Made by a program: the position numbers and the translations under genes. A DNA stretch of 64,000 bases, from NCBI RefSeq assembly GCF_044197065.1, contig NZ_JBIQOI010000002.1, positions 496,001 through 560,000 of the forward strand. The letters run 5' to 3'. The DNA is from Kluyvera ascorbata_C. GTDB taxonomy: Bacteria > Pseudomonadota > Gammaproteobacteria > Enterobacterales > Enterobacteriaceae. Below are positions 53,382 to 62,144 of the stretch, piece after piece; the first letter of the stretch is position 1; the number at the start of each line of letters is the position of its first letter. The notes beneath the pieces are model-generated. The model was not told where the DNA came from. It did not search any database and saw only the letters and a program-made list of their open reading frames with translations.

Positions 53382-54599
53382 ATGCAACCCTCAGATGTAC
53401 CCATTAACTGGAAGCGTAATCTCGCTGTCGTCTGGCTCGGCTGTTTTTTAACCGGCGCCGCGTTCAGCCTGGTCATGCCTTTCCTGCCGCTTTACGTTGA
53501 AGCGCTCGGCGTTACCGGCCATAGCTCGCTGAATATGTGGTCCGGTCTGGTCTTCAGTATTACCTTCCTGTTCTCCGCCATCGCGTCACCGCTGTGGGGC
53601 GGCCTGGCCGACCGCAAAGGGCGTAAGATAATGCTGCTACGCTCGGCGCTGGGCATGTCCATCGTCATGCTGTTAATGGGGCTCGCGCAAAATATCTGGC
53701 AGTTCCTGATCCTCCGTGCACTGCTGGGGCTGCTGGGTGGTTTTATTCCGAATGCCAACGCGCTTATCGCCACGCAGATCCCGCGCCATAAGAGCGGCTG
53801 GGCGCTGGGTACACTTTCGACGGGTGCCGTCAGCGGCGCGCTGTTAGGGCCGCTAGCCGGCGGTTTCCTTGCCGATAACTACGGCCTACGCCCGGTGTTC
53901 TTTATGACCGCCGCGGTATTGTTTGTCTGCTTCGTGATGACGCTGTTTTTCATTCGCGAGCAGTTCACGCCGGTTTCGAAAAAAGAGATGCTGCACGTCA
54001 AAGAGGTGTTTGGCTCGCTGAAAAACCGCGAACTGGTGCTGAGCCTGTTCGTGACCACGCTGATAATCCAGGTGGCAACCGGTTCTATCGCCCCTATTCT
54101 GACGCTCTATGTGCGCGATCTCGCGGGCAACATCAGCAACATTGCTTTTATCAGCGGCATGATAGCGTCGGTGCCCGGCGTGGCGGCGCTGATTTGTGCA
54201 CCGCGGCTGGGTAAACTCGGTGACCGTATCGGCCCGGAAAAAATTCTTATCGTAGCGCTGGTGGTCTCCGTACTGCTGCTGATCCCGATGTCATTTGTGC
54301 AGAACCCGCTGCAGCTCGGTATCCTGCGCTTCCTGCTCGGCGCCGCCGACGGTGCGCTGCTGCCCGCCGTGCAGACGCTGCTGGTATATAACTCCAGCAA
54401 CCAGATTGCTGGTCGTATCTTTAGCTATAACCAGTCGTTCCGCGATATTGGTAACGTCACCGGGCCGCTTATCGGCGCTGCCGTGTCGGCCAACTATGGT
54501 TTCCGTGCCGTCTTCTGCGTGACCGCCGCCGTGGTCTTATTTAACGCGATTTATACCGGTTTTAGCCTACGCCGTAGCCCCGAACCTTCCCGTCCTTAA
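53382..54599 (+). CDS. mdtG: MFS multidrug exporter MdtG
   Basis: Twelve-span drug:proton antiporter; E. coli MdtG (YceE) gives resistance to fosfomycin and deoxycholate when overexpressed. It has 405 residues from ATG 53382 (MQPSDVPINWKRN). Motif A is WGGLADRKGRKIML, motif C-like GALLGPLAGGFLADNYGLRP. E. coli mdtG belongs to the MarA/SoxS/Rob regulon; I did not pin down a marbox here. The start nine codons upstream of this ATG is less likely. Confidence 0.95.
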   Translation: MQPSDVPINWKRNLAVVWLGCFLTGAAFSLVMPFLPLYVEALGVTGHSSLNMWSGLVFSITFLFSAIASPLWGGLADRKGRKIMLLRSALGMSIVMLLMGLAQNIWQFLILRALLGLLGGFIPNANALIATQIPRHKSGWALGTLSTGAVSGALLGPLAGGFLADNYGLRPVFFMTAAVLFVCFVMTLFFIREQFTPVSKKEMLHVKEVFGSLKNRELVLSLFVTTLIIQVATGSIAPILTLYVRDLAGNISNIAFISGMIASVPGVAALICAPRLGKLGDRIGPEKILIVALVVSVLLLIPMSFVQNPLQLGILRFLLGAADGALLPAVQTLLVYNSSNQIAGRIFSYNQSFRDIGNVTGPLIGAAVSANYGFRAVFCVTAAVVLFNAIYTGFSLRRSPEPSRP

Positions 54600-54704
54600 A
54601 CACAACGCCCGGCGATTTGCGTTAAATCAAGTCGTCGGGCGTGTACAACTCAAAAGTTAAGCTATTATTTCCCTGAATACCTCGTCACATTGCAGGGAGT
54701 TGAG

Positions 54705-55079
54705 ATGACTTTATACGCCACGCTTGAAGAAGCTATTGATGCGGCACGTGAAACCTTCCTCGCCGATAACCCCGGACTTGAGGAAAGTGAAGCGGACGTA
54801 GAGCAGTTCAATATGCAAAAGTACGTTCTACAGGATGGTGACATCATGTGGCAGGCCGAGTTCTTCGCCGAAGAGGATGAAGAAGGCGAGTGCGTGCCAA
54901 TGCTCAGCGGTGAGGCCGCACAGAGCGTGTTTGATGGTGATTTTGACGAGATAGAGCTGCGTCAGGAATGGCTGGAAGAAAATACGCTGCACGAATGGGA
55001 TGAAGACGAATATCAGCTTGAGCCCTCGCTGGATACCGAAGAGGGCCAGGCCGCCGCAGATGAGTGGGATGAGCGTTAA
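54705..55079 (+). CDS. msyB: Acidic protein MsyB
   Basis: Very acidic protein of 124 residues, the same length as E. coli MsyB, which was found as a multicopy suppressor of secretion (secY, secA) defects. TLYATLEEAIDAARETFLADN and LQDGDIMWQAEFFAEEDEEG are conserved; the Glu/Asp content is high throughout. Start at 54705 with GCAGGGAGTTGAG upstream. It is tail to tail with yceK (adjacent stops, no gap). Confidence 0.95.
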   Translation: MTLYATLEEAIDAARETFLADNPGLEESEADVEQFNMQKYVLQDGDIMWQAEFFAEEDEEGECVPMLSGEAAQSVFDGDFDEIELRQEWLEENTLHEWDEDEYQLEPSLDTEEGQAAADEWDER

Positions 55080-55310
55080 TCACTCATAAGGGCCGTGACT
55101 CGCATCAATCGGCAGCAGCAACGTGTCGAAAACCAGCGAGAATGGCAGGTCCAGAATGGTGACATAGCGCCAGGCTGAATCACGCAGATCCCACTTCACA
55201 CCCGAATAGTACTGATTCCCGTGACCTTGGCCCGGGATCGTCCGGCTGATAATGCTGCCGCATCCGGTGAGCATTATCGCCATGGCGGCCACCAGTATCA
55301 TTCTTATCAC
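55080..55310 (-). CDS. yceK: Outer-membrane lipoprotein YceK
   Basis: Small lipoprotein of 76 residues (E. coli 75). The lipobox is MLTGC at residues 13-17, followed by GSIISRTIPGQGHGNQYYSG and a conserved C-terminal SLVFDTLLLPID. DUF1375 family; function unknown. Confidence 0.93.
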   Translation of the reverse strand: MIRMILVAAMAIMLTGCGSIISRTIPGQGHGNQYYSGVKWDLRDSAWRYVTILDLPFSLVFDTLLLPIDASHGPYE

Positions 55311-55333
55311 GTCGTTTACCTCATTAAACAGAC

Positions 55334-55363
55334 AAAAAAATACCGGCTTGATGGCCGGTATTT
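55334..55363 (-). terminator. Terminator of the opgGH operon
   Basis: Minus-strand ATACCGGC-catcaa-GCCGGTAT followed by seven T residues, between opgH and yceK, about 110 bp past the opgH stop with a REP element in between. Confidence 0.85.
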
Positions 55364-55392
55364 CCTTACGGCAAATCGTTGCGCTGAGTCCT

Positions 55393-55466
55393 CCCCGGAG
55401 TCGGTGCTTTGCACCTCGTCCGGGCTACAGGTTACGTAGCCCGGCCAAGCGAAGCGCCGCCGGGGA
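55393..55466. repeat. REP/BIME, GTAGCCCGG family
   Basis: TCCCCGGAGTCGG and CGTCCGGGCTAC, then GTAGCCCGGCCAAGCGAAGC and CGCCGCCGGGG. It is almost the same as the copy at 2051-2126 and ends 9 bp before the opgH stop. Confidence 0.85.
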
Positions 55467-55475
55467 AGCACCGCG

Positions 55476-58004
55476 CTATTTGGCTTTTAACACCATCGGA
55501 TTCAACTTGAGCTTATCGTACTCAGCCACCCACGAAGAGTATTTCTCCGGTGCGGCCCATACGCGATAGTGCAGACGCGACAGCGTAACTGGGTCGCTCA
55601 GCAACACCAGACGACGATCGCGGTTCAGCTTATCCGGCGTTTCGTTCAACGCCTGCTCAACGTGGCGATCGCGGGCAATTTCCAGCACATGGCTTGCGCG
55701 GTGACGTGCGGTAGCCATTGCCGTTGCCAGGGCATTCAGCGATGGGTTAAACACTGCATGCATAAAACCATCGTCCAGCACACGTGCTCGGTTCTGTTCC
55801 AGATACGCTTCGGTATCGGCCAGCACCTTCGGCGTGTTGTACTCTTCTGGGATCAGGAACAGCTTCCAACGCTTGGTCCGCAAACCGATAGTCGAACGGC
55901 TGGAGATCACCGAAACAAACGGTGACAGGATCAGCGAGAAGACAATCGGCGCCAGCCAGAACAGGAAGCGCAGGTCCAGCCATGCCATACCAACCGCCCA
56001 CACCAGACCCAGCAGCAGCTGAGAACCGTGGCGCATAAAGGCTTCGCCCCATGGTGTGGAGTCATCGTCACGCTGTGGCGAGTTCCAGACCACTTCCCAA
56101 CCCAGGAACGCGCTGACCACAAATACGGTATGGAACAGCATACGAACCGGTGCCAGAAGGACGGAGAACAGCACTTCGAGCAGCAGCGAAAGCGTCACGC
56201 GAACGAATCCGCCGTACTCTTTCGACCCTTTGCACCACACCAGAATGATACTCAGCAGCTTCGGCAGGAACAGCAGCACCATCGTTGAGGCAAAGAGTGC
56301 AATCGCCAGCTCAGGACGCCACTGCGGCCAGACCGGGAACAGCTGACGCGGCTGCAGAAAGTACTGCGGCTCGGTTAGCGCATGTACCACCTGCAATGCG
56401 GTCGACAGGGCCAGGAACATAAACCACAGCGGCGCAGAAAGGTAGGACATAACGCCGGTCAGGAACACTGCACGGTGAACCGGGTGCATGCCTTTCACCA
56501 GGAAAAGGCGGAAGTTCATCAGGTTACCCTGACACCAGCGACGGTCACGTTTGAGCTCATCAAGCAGGTTCGGCGGCAGTTCTTCATAAGAGCCCGGCAG
56601 GTCGTAGGCAATCCAGACGCCCCACCCTGCGCGACGCATCAGCGCCGCTTCCACGAAGTCATGCGACAGAATTGAACCGGCAAAGTTACCTTCGCCCGGC
56701 AACGGTGCCAGCGCACAGTGCTCAATGAATGGCTTCACGCGAATAATGGCATTGTGACCCCAGTAGTGGGATTCACCCAACTGCCAGAAGTGCAGCCCCG
56801 CGGTAAACAGCGGCCCATAAACACGCGTGGCAAACTGCTGGCAGCGTGCATACAGCGTATCCATCCCGGAAGCGCGTGGGGAAGACTGGATAATACCCGC
56901 ATTCGGGTTCGCTTCCATCAGACGCACCAGGTTGGTCAGACAGTCGCCGGACATCACGGAGTCAGCATCCAGTACCACCATGTAGCTGTACTGGTTACCC
57001 CAACGACGGCAGAAGTCATCGATGTTACCGCTTTTACGCTTCATGCGACGACGACGACGACGGTAGAAGATCTGCCCTTCGCCCTGCACCTCGGCAATCA
57101 GCTCCATCCAGGCTTTTTGTTCTGCCACGCAGATATCCGGGTTGTAGCTGTCGCTCAGGATGTAGACGTCAAAGTGCTTCTGCTGGCCGGTCGCTTTCAC
57201 CGACTCCCAGGTCGCACGCAGACCGGCGAATACGCGAGACACGTCTTCATTACAGATAGGCATGATCAGCGCCGTCCGGTGCTCCGGGTTCAGCGGCTCA
57301 TCGCCCACCGTCGAGGCCGAAATACTGTACTTATCGCGGCCAATCAACAGTTGCAGGAAGCCCATTAAGGCGGTCCAGAAACCAGCGGAGACCCAGCAGA
57401 AGAGCACCGCAAACAGAATCAGGATCCCGGTTTGCAGCAGATACGGCAGCAGCTGCATAAAGGAGACCCATAAGTCCTGCCCCACCATATCCGCCGGGTT
57501 GATCAGCGCCCAGCCCTGATAGGGCAGAATGGTCTTCATGTACCAGGTTGCCACCACGGTCTGCGCAATCGTCAGAATCAGCAGGGTGTAGCGGCGAAGC
57601 GAGCCCACCATTCGCCATTTCTGTTCGCGTTCCTGCTCTTCTTTGGTCAGACGAGACAGGTAGCGCGGCGTGACGTCACGGCCGCGAAGACGATCCCAGA
57701 AGCGGCCTACCGGGTTGGTACGCCACGGATCCGGGAACATTGAGGAGCGCGTGGCTTTCGGCATCGCCTGCAGCTGAGTGCGCCCTTCATCGTCTTTGAT
57801 AAGCTGATCGCCGCCCAGAGAATCGGGCCAGCTCTCTTCAAGACGCGCCTTAACCGAGGCCAGCGGCGTGTCATCATCACGGGCAATCGCCTGATGCTCA
57901 TCGTCCAGCGCTTCGTGCACAGCACGAAGCGAGCTGTTCGGGAGCGCCGCTTTTTCTGCATCCGTAAGCGACAATGCGTCGATATACTTCGTTGTGTTAT
58001 TCAT
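55476..58004 (-). CDS. opgH: Membrane glucosyltransferase for osmoregulated periplasmic glucans
   Basis: Inner-membrane GT2 enzyme that polymerises beta-1,2-glucose from UDP-glucose for periplasmic glucans (also MdoH); in E. coli it also moderates FtsZ. It has 842 residues. The catalytic aspartates lie in VVLDADSVMSGD and ILSHDFVEA, with the processive motif DRRWCQGNLMNFR, and about eight membrane spans. The ATG at 58004 (MNNTTKYID) overlaps opgG by 8 bp. E. coli OpgH is five residues longer at the C-terminus. Confidence 0.97.
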   Translation of the reverse strand: MNNTTKYIDALSLTDAEKAALPNSSLRAVHEALDDEHQAIARDDDTPLASVKARLEESWPDSLGGDQLIKDDEGRTQLQAMPKATRSSMFPDPWRTNPVGRFWDRLRGRDVTPRYLSRLTKEEQEREQKWRMVGSLRRYTLLILTIAQTVVATWYMKTILPYQGWALINPADMVGQDLWVSFMQLLPYLLQTGILILFAVLFCWVSAGFWTALMGFLQLLIGRDKYSISASTVGDEPLNPEHRTALIMPICNEDVSRVFAGLRATWESVKATGQQKHFDVYILSDSYNPDICVAEQKAWMELIAEVQGEGQIFYRRRRRRMKRKSGNIDDFCRRWGNQYSYMVVLDADSVMSGDCLTNLVRLMEANPNAGIIQSSPRASGMDTLYARCQQFATRVYGPLFTAGLHFWQLGESHYWGHNAIIRVKPFIEHCALAPLPGEGNFAGSILSHDFVEAALMRRAGWGVWIAYDLPGSYEELPPNLLDELKRDRRWCQGNLMNFRLFLVKGMHPVHRAVFLTGVMSYLSAPLWFMFLALSTALQVVHALTEPQYFLQPRQLFPVWPQWRPELAIALFASTMVLLFLPKLLSIILVWCKGSKEYGGFVRVTLSLLLEVLFSVLLAPVRMLFHTVFVVSAFLGWEVVWNSPQRDDDSTPWGEAFMRHGSQLLLGLVWAVGMAWLDLRFLFWLAPIVFSLILSPFVSVISSRSTIGLRTKRWKLFLIPEEYNTPKVLADTEAYLEQNRARVLDDGFMHAVFNPSLNALATAMATARHRASHVLEIARDRHVEQALNETPDKLNRDRRLVLLSDPVTLSRLHYRVWAAPEKYSSWVAEYDKLKLNPMVLKAK

Positions 58005-59550
58005 TAGCAGGCAGCTGATAGCTCCAGGTTTCACTCAGCGTCTGATCGGCGTTGACCAGCGCAGCGCGCATTTCAGTGGTTTTCTTCGGATCTTTCACCT
58101 TCACGCGCAGCATCAAGCGCCAGCCTTTGGTGACTGGGTTGTAGCGTACGCTGTTTTCGACGATTTCACCGTTGTCGCCAATGCTGGTCTGCGCCGTTAC
58201 CGGCGTATCCTGCGGCATCTTACGCATATCTGCGCCGGTGAAATCTACTACGAAGGCCAGCGTGCCGTCCGGTTGGCGAATCAGGTTGGACTGCTTCACA
58301 TCACCGGTAGAGCGGCGAGTCTGCATCACGTACGCGTTATCGGTCGGGTGCAGTTTCTCTTCGTCACGGGTAAAGGTGATGGTGTACTTGTAGTTCATCT
58401 CTTTACCAGCATCCGGCAGCTTGTCCGGCGTCCAGTAAGCGACGATGTTATCGTTGGTTTCGTCGTTGGTTGGAATTTCCACCAGCTCGACGGTACCTTT
58501 ACCCCAATCGCCTTTCGGCGTGATCCAGGCGCTCGGACGCAGGTCGTAGCGGTCATCCAGATCTTCAAAGTGAGAGAACTGACGGCCACGCTGCAGCAGA
58601 CCAAAGCCCTGTGGGTTTTCGGTGGCAAAGCTGCTAACAGCCAGATGCTTTGGATTGTTCAGCGGACGCCAGATCCATTCATCGTTACCAGCATGAATAG
58701 AAAGACCGTTGGAGTCATGCAGTTCCGGACGATAGTTAGTCGTCGCAGAAGGCTGGTTTGGCCCGAACAGGAACATACTGGTCAATGGTGCAACGCCCAA
58801 TTTACCCACTTTATCGCGCAGGTAAATTTTGGTCTGAACATCAACCACTGTGTCGCGGCCAGGCATAATAACGAAACGGTATGCCCCGGTCGCACGTGGA
58901 GAATCCAGCAGCGCATAGATAGTCAGGCGCTTATCAGTGGCTTTTGGACGTTCAATCCAGTATTCACGGAAGCGAGGGAACTCTTCACCTGACGGCAATG
59001 CGGTATCAATAGCCAGACCGCGCGCAGAGAGACCATAAACCTGACCCTGGCCCAGAACGCGGAAATAGCTAGCACCCAGCATACTGACGATTTCATCGTT
59101 TTTGTCTTTGCTGTTCAGCGGGTAAAGCACTTTAAAACCGGCGAAGCCCAAATCCTTCACGGTGTCTTTGTCGTGCTGAACATCGCCGAACGTGAAGTAG
59201 TCCGGGCTGTACTTAATTTTGCGCACGGAAGTTGCCGTGACTTCATTAATGGTCACCGGCGTGTCGAAGTACATACCCTGATGGTAGAACTCGAGCTTAA
59301 ATGGGGTCTTTATCTTGCTCCAGTATGCCTTATCGTGGTTGAACTGGATTTGCTGGTAATCCGCATATTTCATATCGCGGAAGACGGAAGGCAGGTTGCT
59401 TTTTGGCGCTTCATAGCTCTTGTCAGCCAGCGATTTAGCCTGCTTTGCAACGTCATCAATAGTGAATGCCCATGCAGATGAAGTACACAGGGACAACATT
59501 ACGGCTGCGCCTAACCAACGCAGTTTCATCATCTGTGGTGTATGTTTCAT
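57997..59550 (-). CDS. opgG: Periplasmic glucan biosynthesis protein
   Basis: Periplasmic protein needed for branching and release of osmoregulated glucans (also MdoG). It has 517 residues from ATG 59550, which follows GGGGGAAG; a start at 59532 (MMKLRWLG) would also leave the signal peptide (LGAAVMLSLCTSSAWA) intact. The mature part starts FTIDDVAKQAKSLADKSY. First gene of opgGH, divergent from opgC; transcription in E. coli is osmotically controlled. Confidence 0.96.
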   Translation of the reverse strand: MKHTPQMMKLRWLGAAVMLSLCTSSAWAFTIDDVAKQAKSLADKSYEAPKSNLPSVFRDMKYADYQQIQFNHDKAYWSKIKTPFKLEFYHQGMYFDTPVTINEVTATSVRKIKYSPDYFTFGDVQHDKDTVKDLGFAGFKVLYPLNSKDKNDEIVSMLGASYFRVLGQGQVYGLSARGLAIDTALPSGEEFPRFREYWIERPKATDKRLTIYALLDSPRATGAYRFVIMPGRDTVVDVQTKIYLRDKVGKLGVAPLTSMFLFGPNQPSATTNYRPELHDSNGLSIHAGNDEWIWRPLNNPKHLAVSSFATENPQGFGLLQRGRQFSHFEDLDDRYDLRPSAWITPKGDWGKGTVELVEIPTNDETNDNIVAYWTPDKLPDAGKEMNYKYTITFTRDEEKLHPTDNAYVMQTRRSTGDVKQSNLIRQPDGTLAFVVDFTGADMRKMPQDTPVTAQTSIGDNGEIVENSVRYNPVTKGWRLMLRVKVKDPKKTTEMRAALVNADQTLSETWSYQLPANE

Positions 59551-59804
59551 ATAACTAAGCACTTCCCCCTTTGTGTGCTTAAATCGATCCGATCCATTTT
59601 ACTGGAAATTCAAGCAATCCGACAACATAATCCCCGTATTGTTCAGCGCGGTGGCTTATGGAGTAAACAACTGTTAACCGCGCTTTGCACTTTGCGTGCT
59701 TATCCTGGAGACAGGTAACCAGAGTTAGTGTAGGGTTGCGAACGAATGTAAACTTTATCGTCTTATCAGGTAAGGCGATTAGTCCGAGAATCGTACCTAA
59801 CCCT

Positions 59805-60965
59805 ATGAATAACAAACCCGCACAGCGTGAATATTTCCTCGACTCCATTCGGGCCTGGCTGATGCTCCTGGGGATACCCTTTCACATCTCTCTGCTTTAC
59901 TCCAGCCACACCTGGCATATGAACAGCGCGTCACCCTCCTGGTGGCTAACGTTATTCAATGATTTTGTTCATGCTTTTCGCATGCAGGTGTTCTTTGTTA
60001 TCTCCGGCTACTTTTCGTATATGCTGTTTTTGCGCTATCCCATGAAAAAATGGTGGAAGGTACGCGTGGAGCGCGTCGGTATTCCGATGCTTACCGCCAT
60101 CCCTCTTCTGACGTTGCCGCAGTTTTTAATGCTGCAGTACGTTAAGGGTAAGACGGAAAGCTGGCATACGCTCTCTTTTTACGACAAATATAATACGCTC
60201 GCGTGGGAACTGGTGTCGCACCTGTGGTTCCTATTAGTTCTGGTGGTATTAACCACGCTTGGTATTCTGGCGTTTCGCCTGATGCGCCGCCGCCAGATGC
60301 GTAGAAGAACCGATATGTTCGACAATATGTCGATGGCAAAGCTCACGTTGATGTTTTTAGCATTGGGGATCGTTTATGCCGCCATTCGTCGGACGCTTTT
60401 CCTGCTTTACCCGCCAATACTAAGCGATGGGTTGTTTAACTTTGTCGTGATGCAGACGCTGTTCTACGTTCCCTTCTTTATTCTTGGCGCGCTGGCGTTC
60501 ATTCATCCCAAGCTGAAAACGCTGTTTGTCACGCCTTCACCATGGTGCATTGTGGCCGCGTTGTTTGGTTTCATTGCTTATCGCTTGAATCAGCATTTTG
60601 GCTCAGGTGATGCATGGATGTATGAAACGGAATATGTGATTACGATGGTACTTGGGGTATGGATGGTGAACGTGGTGTTCTCGTTTGGACACCGCATGCT
60701 GAACTTCCAGTCCGCCCGCGTGACCTATTTCGTCAATGCTTCTTTATTTATCTATTTGGTGCACCATCCGCTGACGCTGTTCTTTGGTGCCTGGATTATG
60801 CCGGCCATCAGCTCGAATATTCTTGGCTTCTTGACCGGCCTGATTTTTGTGGTGGGCTGCGCGTTAATCCTTTATGAGATTCATCTGCGTATTCCTGTGC
60901 TGCGTTTCCTCTTTTCCGGTAAACCGCAGCAAAAGTCCTCAAAAACGCAGATCGCTAGCCATTAA
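59805..60965 (+). CDS. opgC: Glucan succinyltransferase OpgC
   Basis: Inner-membrane acyltransferase-3 family protein that adds succinyl groups to periplasmic glucans (also MdoC). It has 386 residues with about ten hydrophobic spans. REYFLDSIRAWLMLLGIPFHIS carries the conserved Arg and His of the family. The start at 59805 is chosen by homology over a longer frame. It is divergent from opgG (254-bp gap) and overlaps ymdB by 4 bp at its 3' end. In E. coli, clsC separates ymdB from opgC; it is absent here. Confidence 0.95.
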   Translation: MNNKPAQREYFLDSIRAWLMLLGIPFHISLLYSSHTWHMNSASPSWWLTLFNDFVHAFRMQVFFVISGYFSYMLFLRYPMKKWWKVRVERVGIPMLTAIPLLTLPQFLMLQYVKGKTESWHTLSFYDKYNTLAWELVSHLWFLLVLVVLTTLGILAFRLMRRRQMRRRTDMFDNMSMAKLTLMFLALGIVYAAIRRTLFLLYPPILSDGLFNFVVMQTLFYVPFFILGALAFIHPKLKTLFVTPSPWCIVAALFGFIAYRLNQHFGSGDAWMYETEYVITMVLGVWMVNVVFSFGHRMLNFQSARVTYFVNASLFIYLVHHPLTLFFGAWIMPAISSNILGFLTGLIFVVGCALILYEIHLRIPVLRFLFSGKPQQKSSKTQIASH

Positions 60966-61519
60966 GTATTAGCATCATTTGCCAGACCCGGAATAGGGGT
61001 CTGGCTGAGCAACTGTTGATATAGCTGCGTGGTCTCATCATCAAAACAGACGAAATAAACCACTTCTGGCAGGCTGCGGCGGGTCAGAAAGGCCGCTACT
61101 GTGCTCACCGCAATTTCGGCTGCGTCTTTCGGCGGATAACCATAGGCTCCCGTTGAGATAGCCGGGAAAGCGAGGCTGTGATAGCCATTATCCAACGCCA
61201 GCTGCAGACTATTACGGTATGCTTCCTGCAACAAAGAGGCTTCATTCTCACCCCCACCCTGCCAGACAGGTCCGACAGTGTGGATGACCGCCTTTGCCTT
61301 CAGGTTACCCGCGTGCGTAATCACCGCATGTCCGGGCGGACAGGTCCCCTGCTGTTGGCGGACGACGGCACAGGCTTCCTGCAGCGAGGGGCCAGCAGCA
61401 CGGTGAATCGCGCCATCAACACCGCCGCCGCCCATCAATGAGGGATTGGCTGCATTGACGATAACATCCACCTCAAGGTGGGTAATATCCCCCTGCAGCA
61501 CCTGAATTCGTACGGTCAT
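60962..61519 (-). CDS. ymdB: O-acetyl-ADP-ribose deacetylase, RNase III inhibitor
   Basis: Macrodomain protein that hydrolyses O-acetyl-ADP-ribose; E. coli YmdB also inhibits RNase III and affects biofilm formation. It has 185 residues (E. coli 177). The ADP-ribose loop is NAANPSLMGGGGVDGAIH, with FPAISTGAYGYP the second phosphate-binding loop. The ATG at 61519 is preferred over a GTG two codons upstream (ribosome site GAGGATT). Confidence 0.95.
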   Translation of the reverse strand: MTVRIQVLQGDITHLEVDVIVNAANPSLMGGGGVDGAIHRAAGPSLQEACAVVRQQQGTCPPGHAVITHAGNLKAKAVIHTVGPVWQGGGENEASLLQEAYRNSLQLALDNGYHSLAFPAISTGAYGYPPKDAAEIAVSTVAAFLTRRSLPEVVYFVCFDDETTQLYQQLLSQTPIPGLANDANT

Positions 61520-61590
61520 GCTCACAATCCTCTAGCTAAGACGGAAATATTGTCTACCATAGACAACACTGACCGCAACTTCGTTTCAGA

Positions 61591-61899
61591 CTATTCATAG
61601 ACCACCGTCAATATCGCAAGATTTTTTTTAGGATCGACCCATTTCATGCTTGCAGTCGCCTTTGCGTTGGTTAATTTACCTCCTTGCAACAAGTCACTGA
61701 CATTGGTGGTTTGTACTTTGTACTTTCCATTCTCATAGCAGCTCACGTTTATGCGCTGAGAGGTAGGTTGGTAGTCGCAAGGAGACTCAACAATTTGTCC
61801 GCGGAAATGGATGATCCCATCCGAAGCAGCAAATGATGGCGTACTGCTAAGTAGCAGCAGTGAGAGAGGTAATGTGAAATAGTGAAGAATTGTTTTCAT
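61591..61899 (-). CDS. ymdA: Exported pilin-domain-like protein YmdA
   Basis: Exported protein of 102 residues with signal peptide MKTILHYFTLPLSLLLLSSTPSFA. The mature start IIHFRGQIVESPCDYQ resembles the first strands of type 1 pilins, with a second Cys (INVSCYENG) close by, and the protein ends in a beta-strand-like AILTVVYE. It is shorter than a real pilin. It matches the position and size of E. coli ymdA, next to the curli genes there. The ATG at 61899 follows GAGGGGCG; 61914 is an alternative start. Function unknown. Confidence 0.8.
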   Translation of the reverse strand: MKTILHYFTLPLSLLLLSSTPSFAASDGIIHFRGQIVESPCDYQPTSQRINVSCYENGKYKVQTTNVSDLLQGGKLTNAKATASMKWVDPKKNLAILTVVYE

Positions 61900-62097
61900 G
61901 GTAACGCCCCTCATTCAAGGTCGTCCGTGAATCTACCCTTCCTGATCTGAAACCCGTGATGAATACACATTTTGTAAACATTAAGTTTACATTAGTGTGC
62001 TTACTCTTTGATTTCAAGTATTTTTCTCATAGATTATTTATATGATTAAGAGCTGCATATCCGATCATCACTTCTCTTTGTATCGTGCGGATGCCAA

Positions 62098-62128
62098 TAA
62101 AAAAGGCCGTAACCTTTATGGTTACGGC
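62098..62128 (-). terminator. Strong terminator of the glycine-repeat gene
   Basis: Minus-strand GGCCGTAACC-ataaa-GGTTACGGCC (perfect 10-bp stem) followed by TTTTTTATT, starting 17 bp past the stop codon. There is no U-tract on the other strand, so it belongs to the leftward gene. Confidence 0.93.
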
Positions 62129-62144
62129 CCAGAAATAATGTTGG

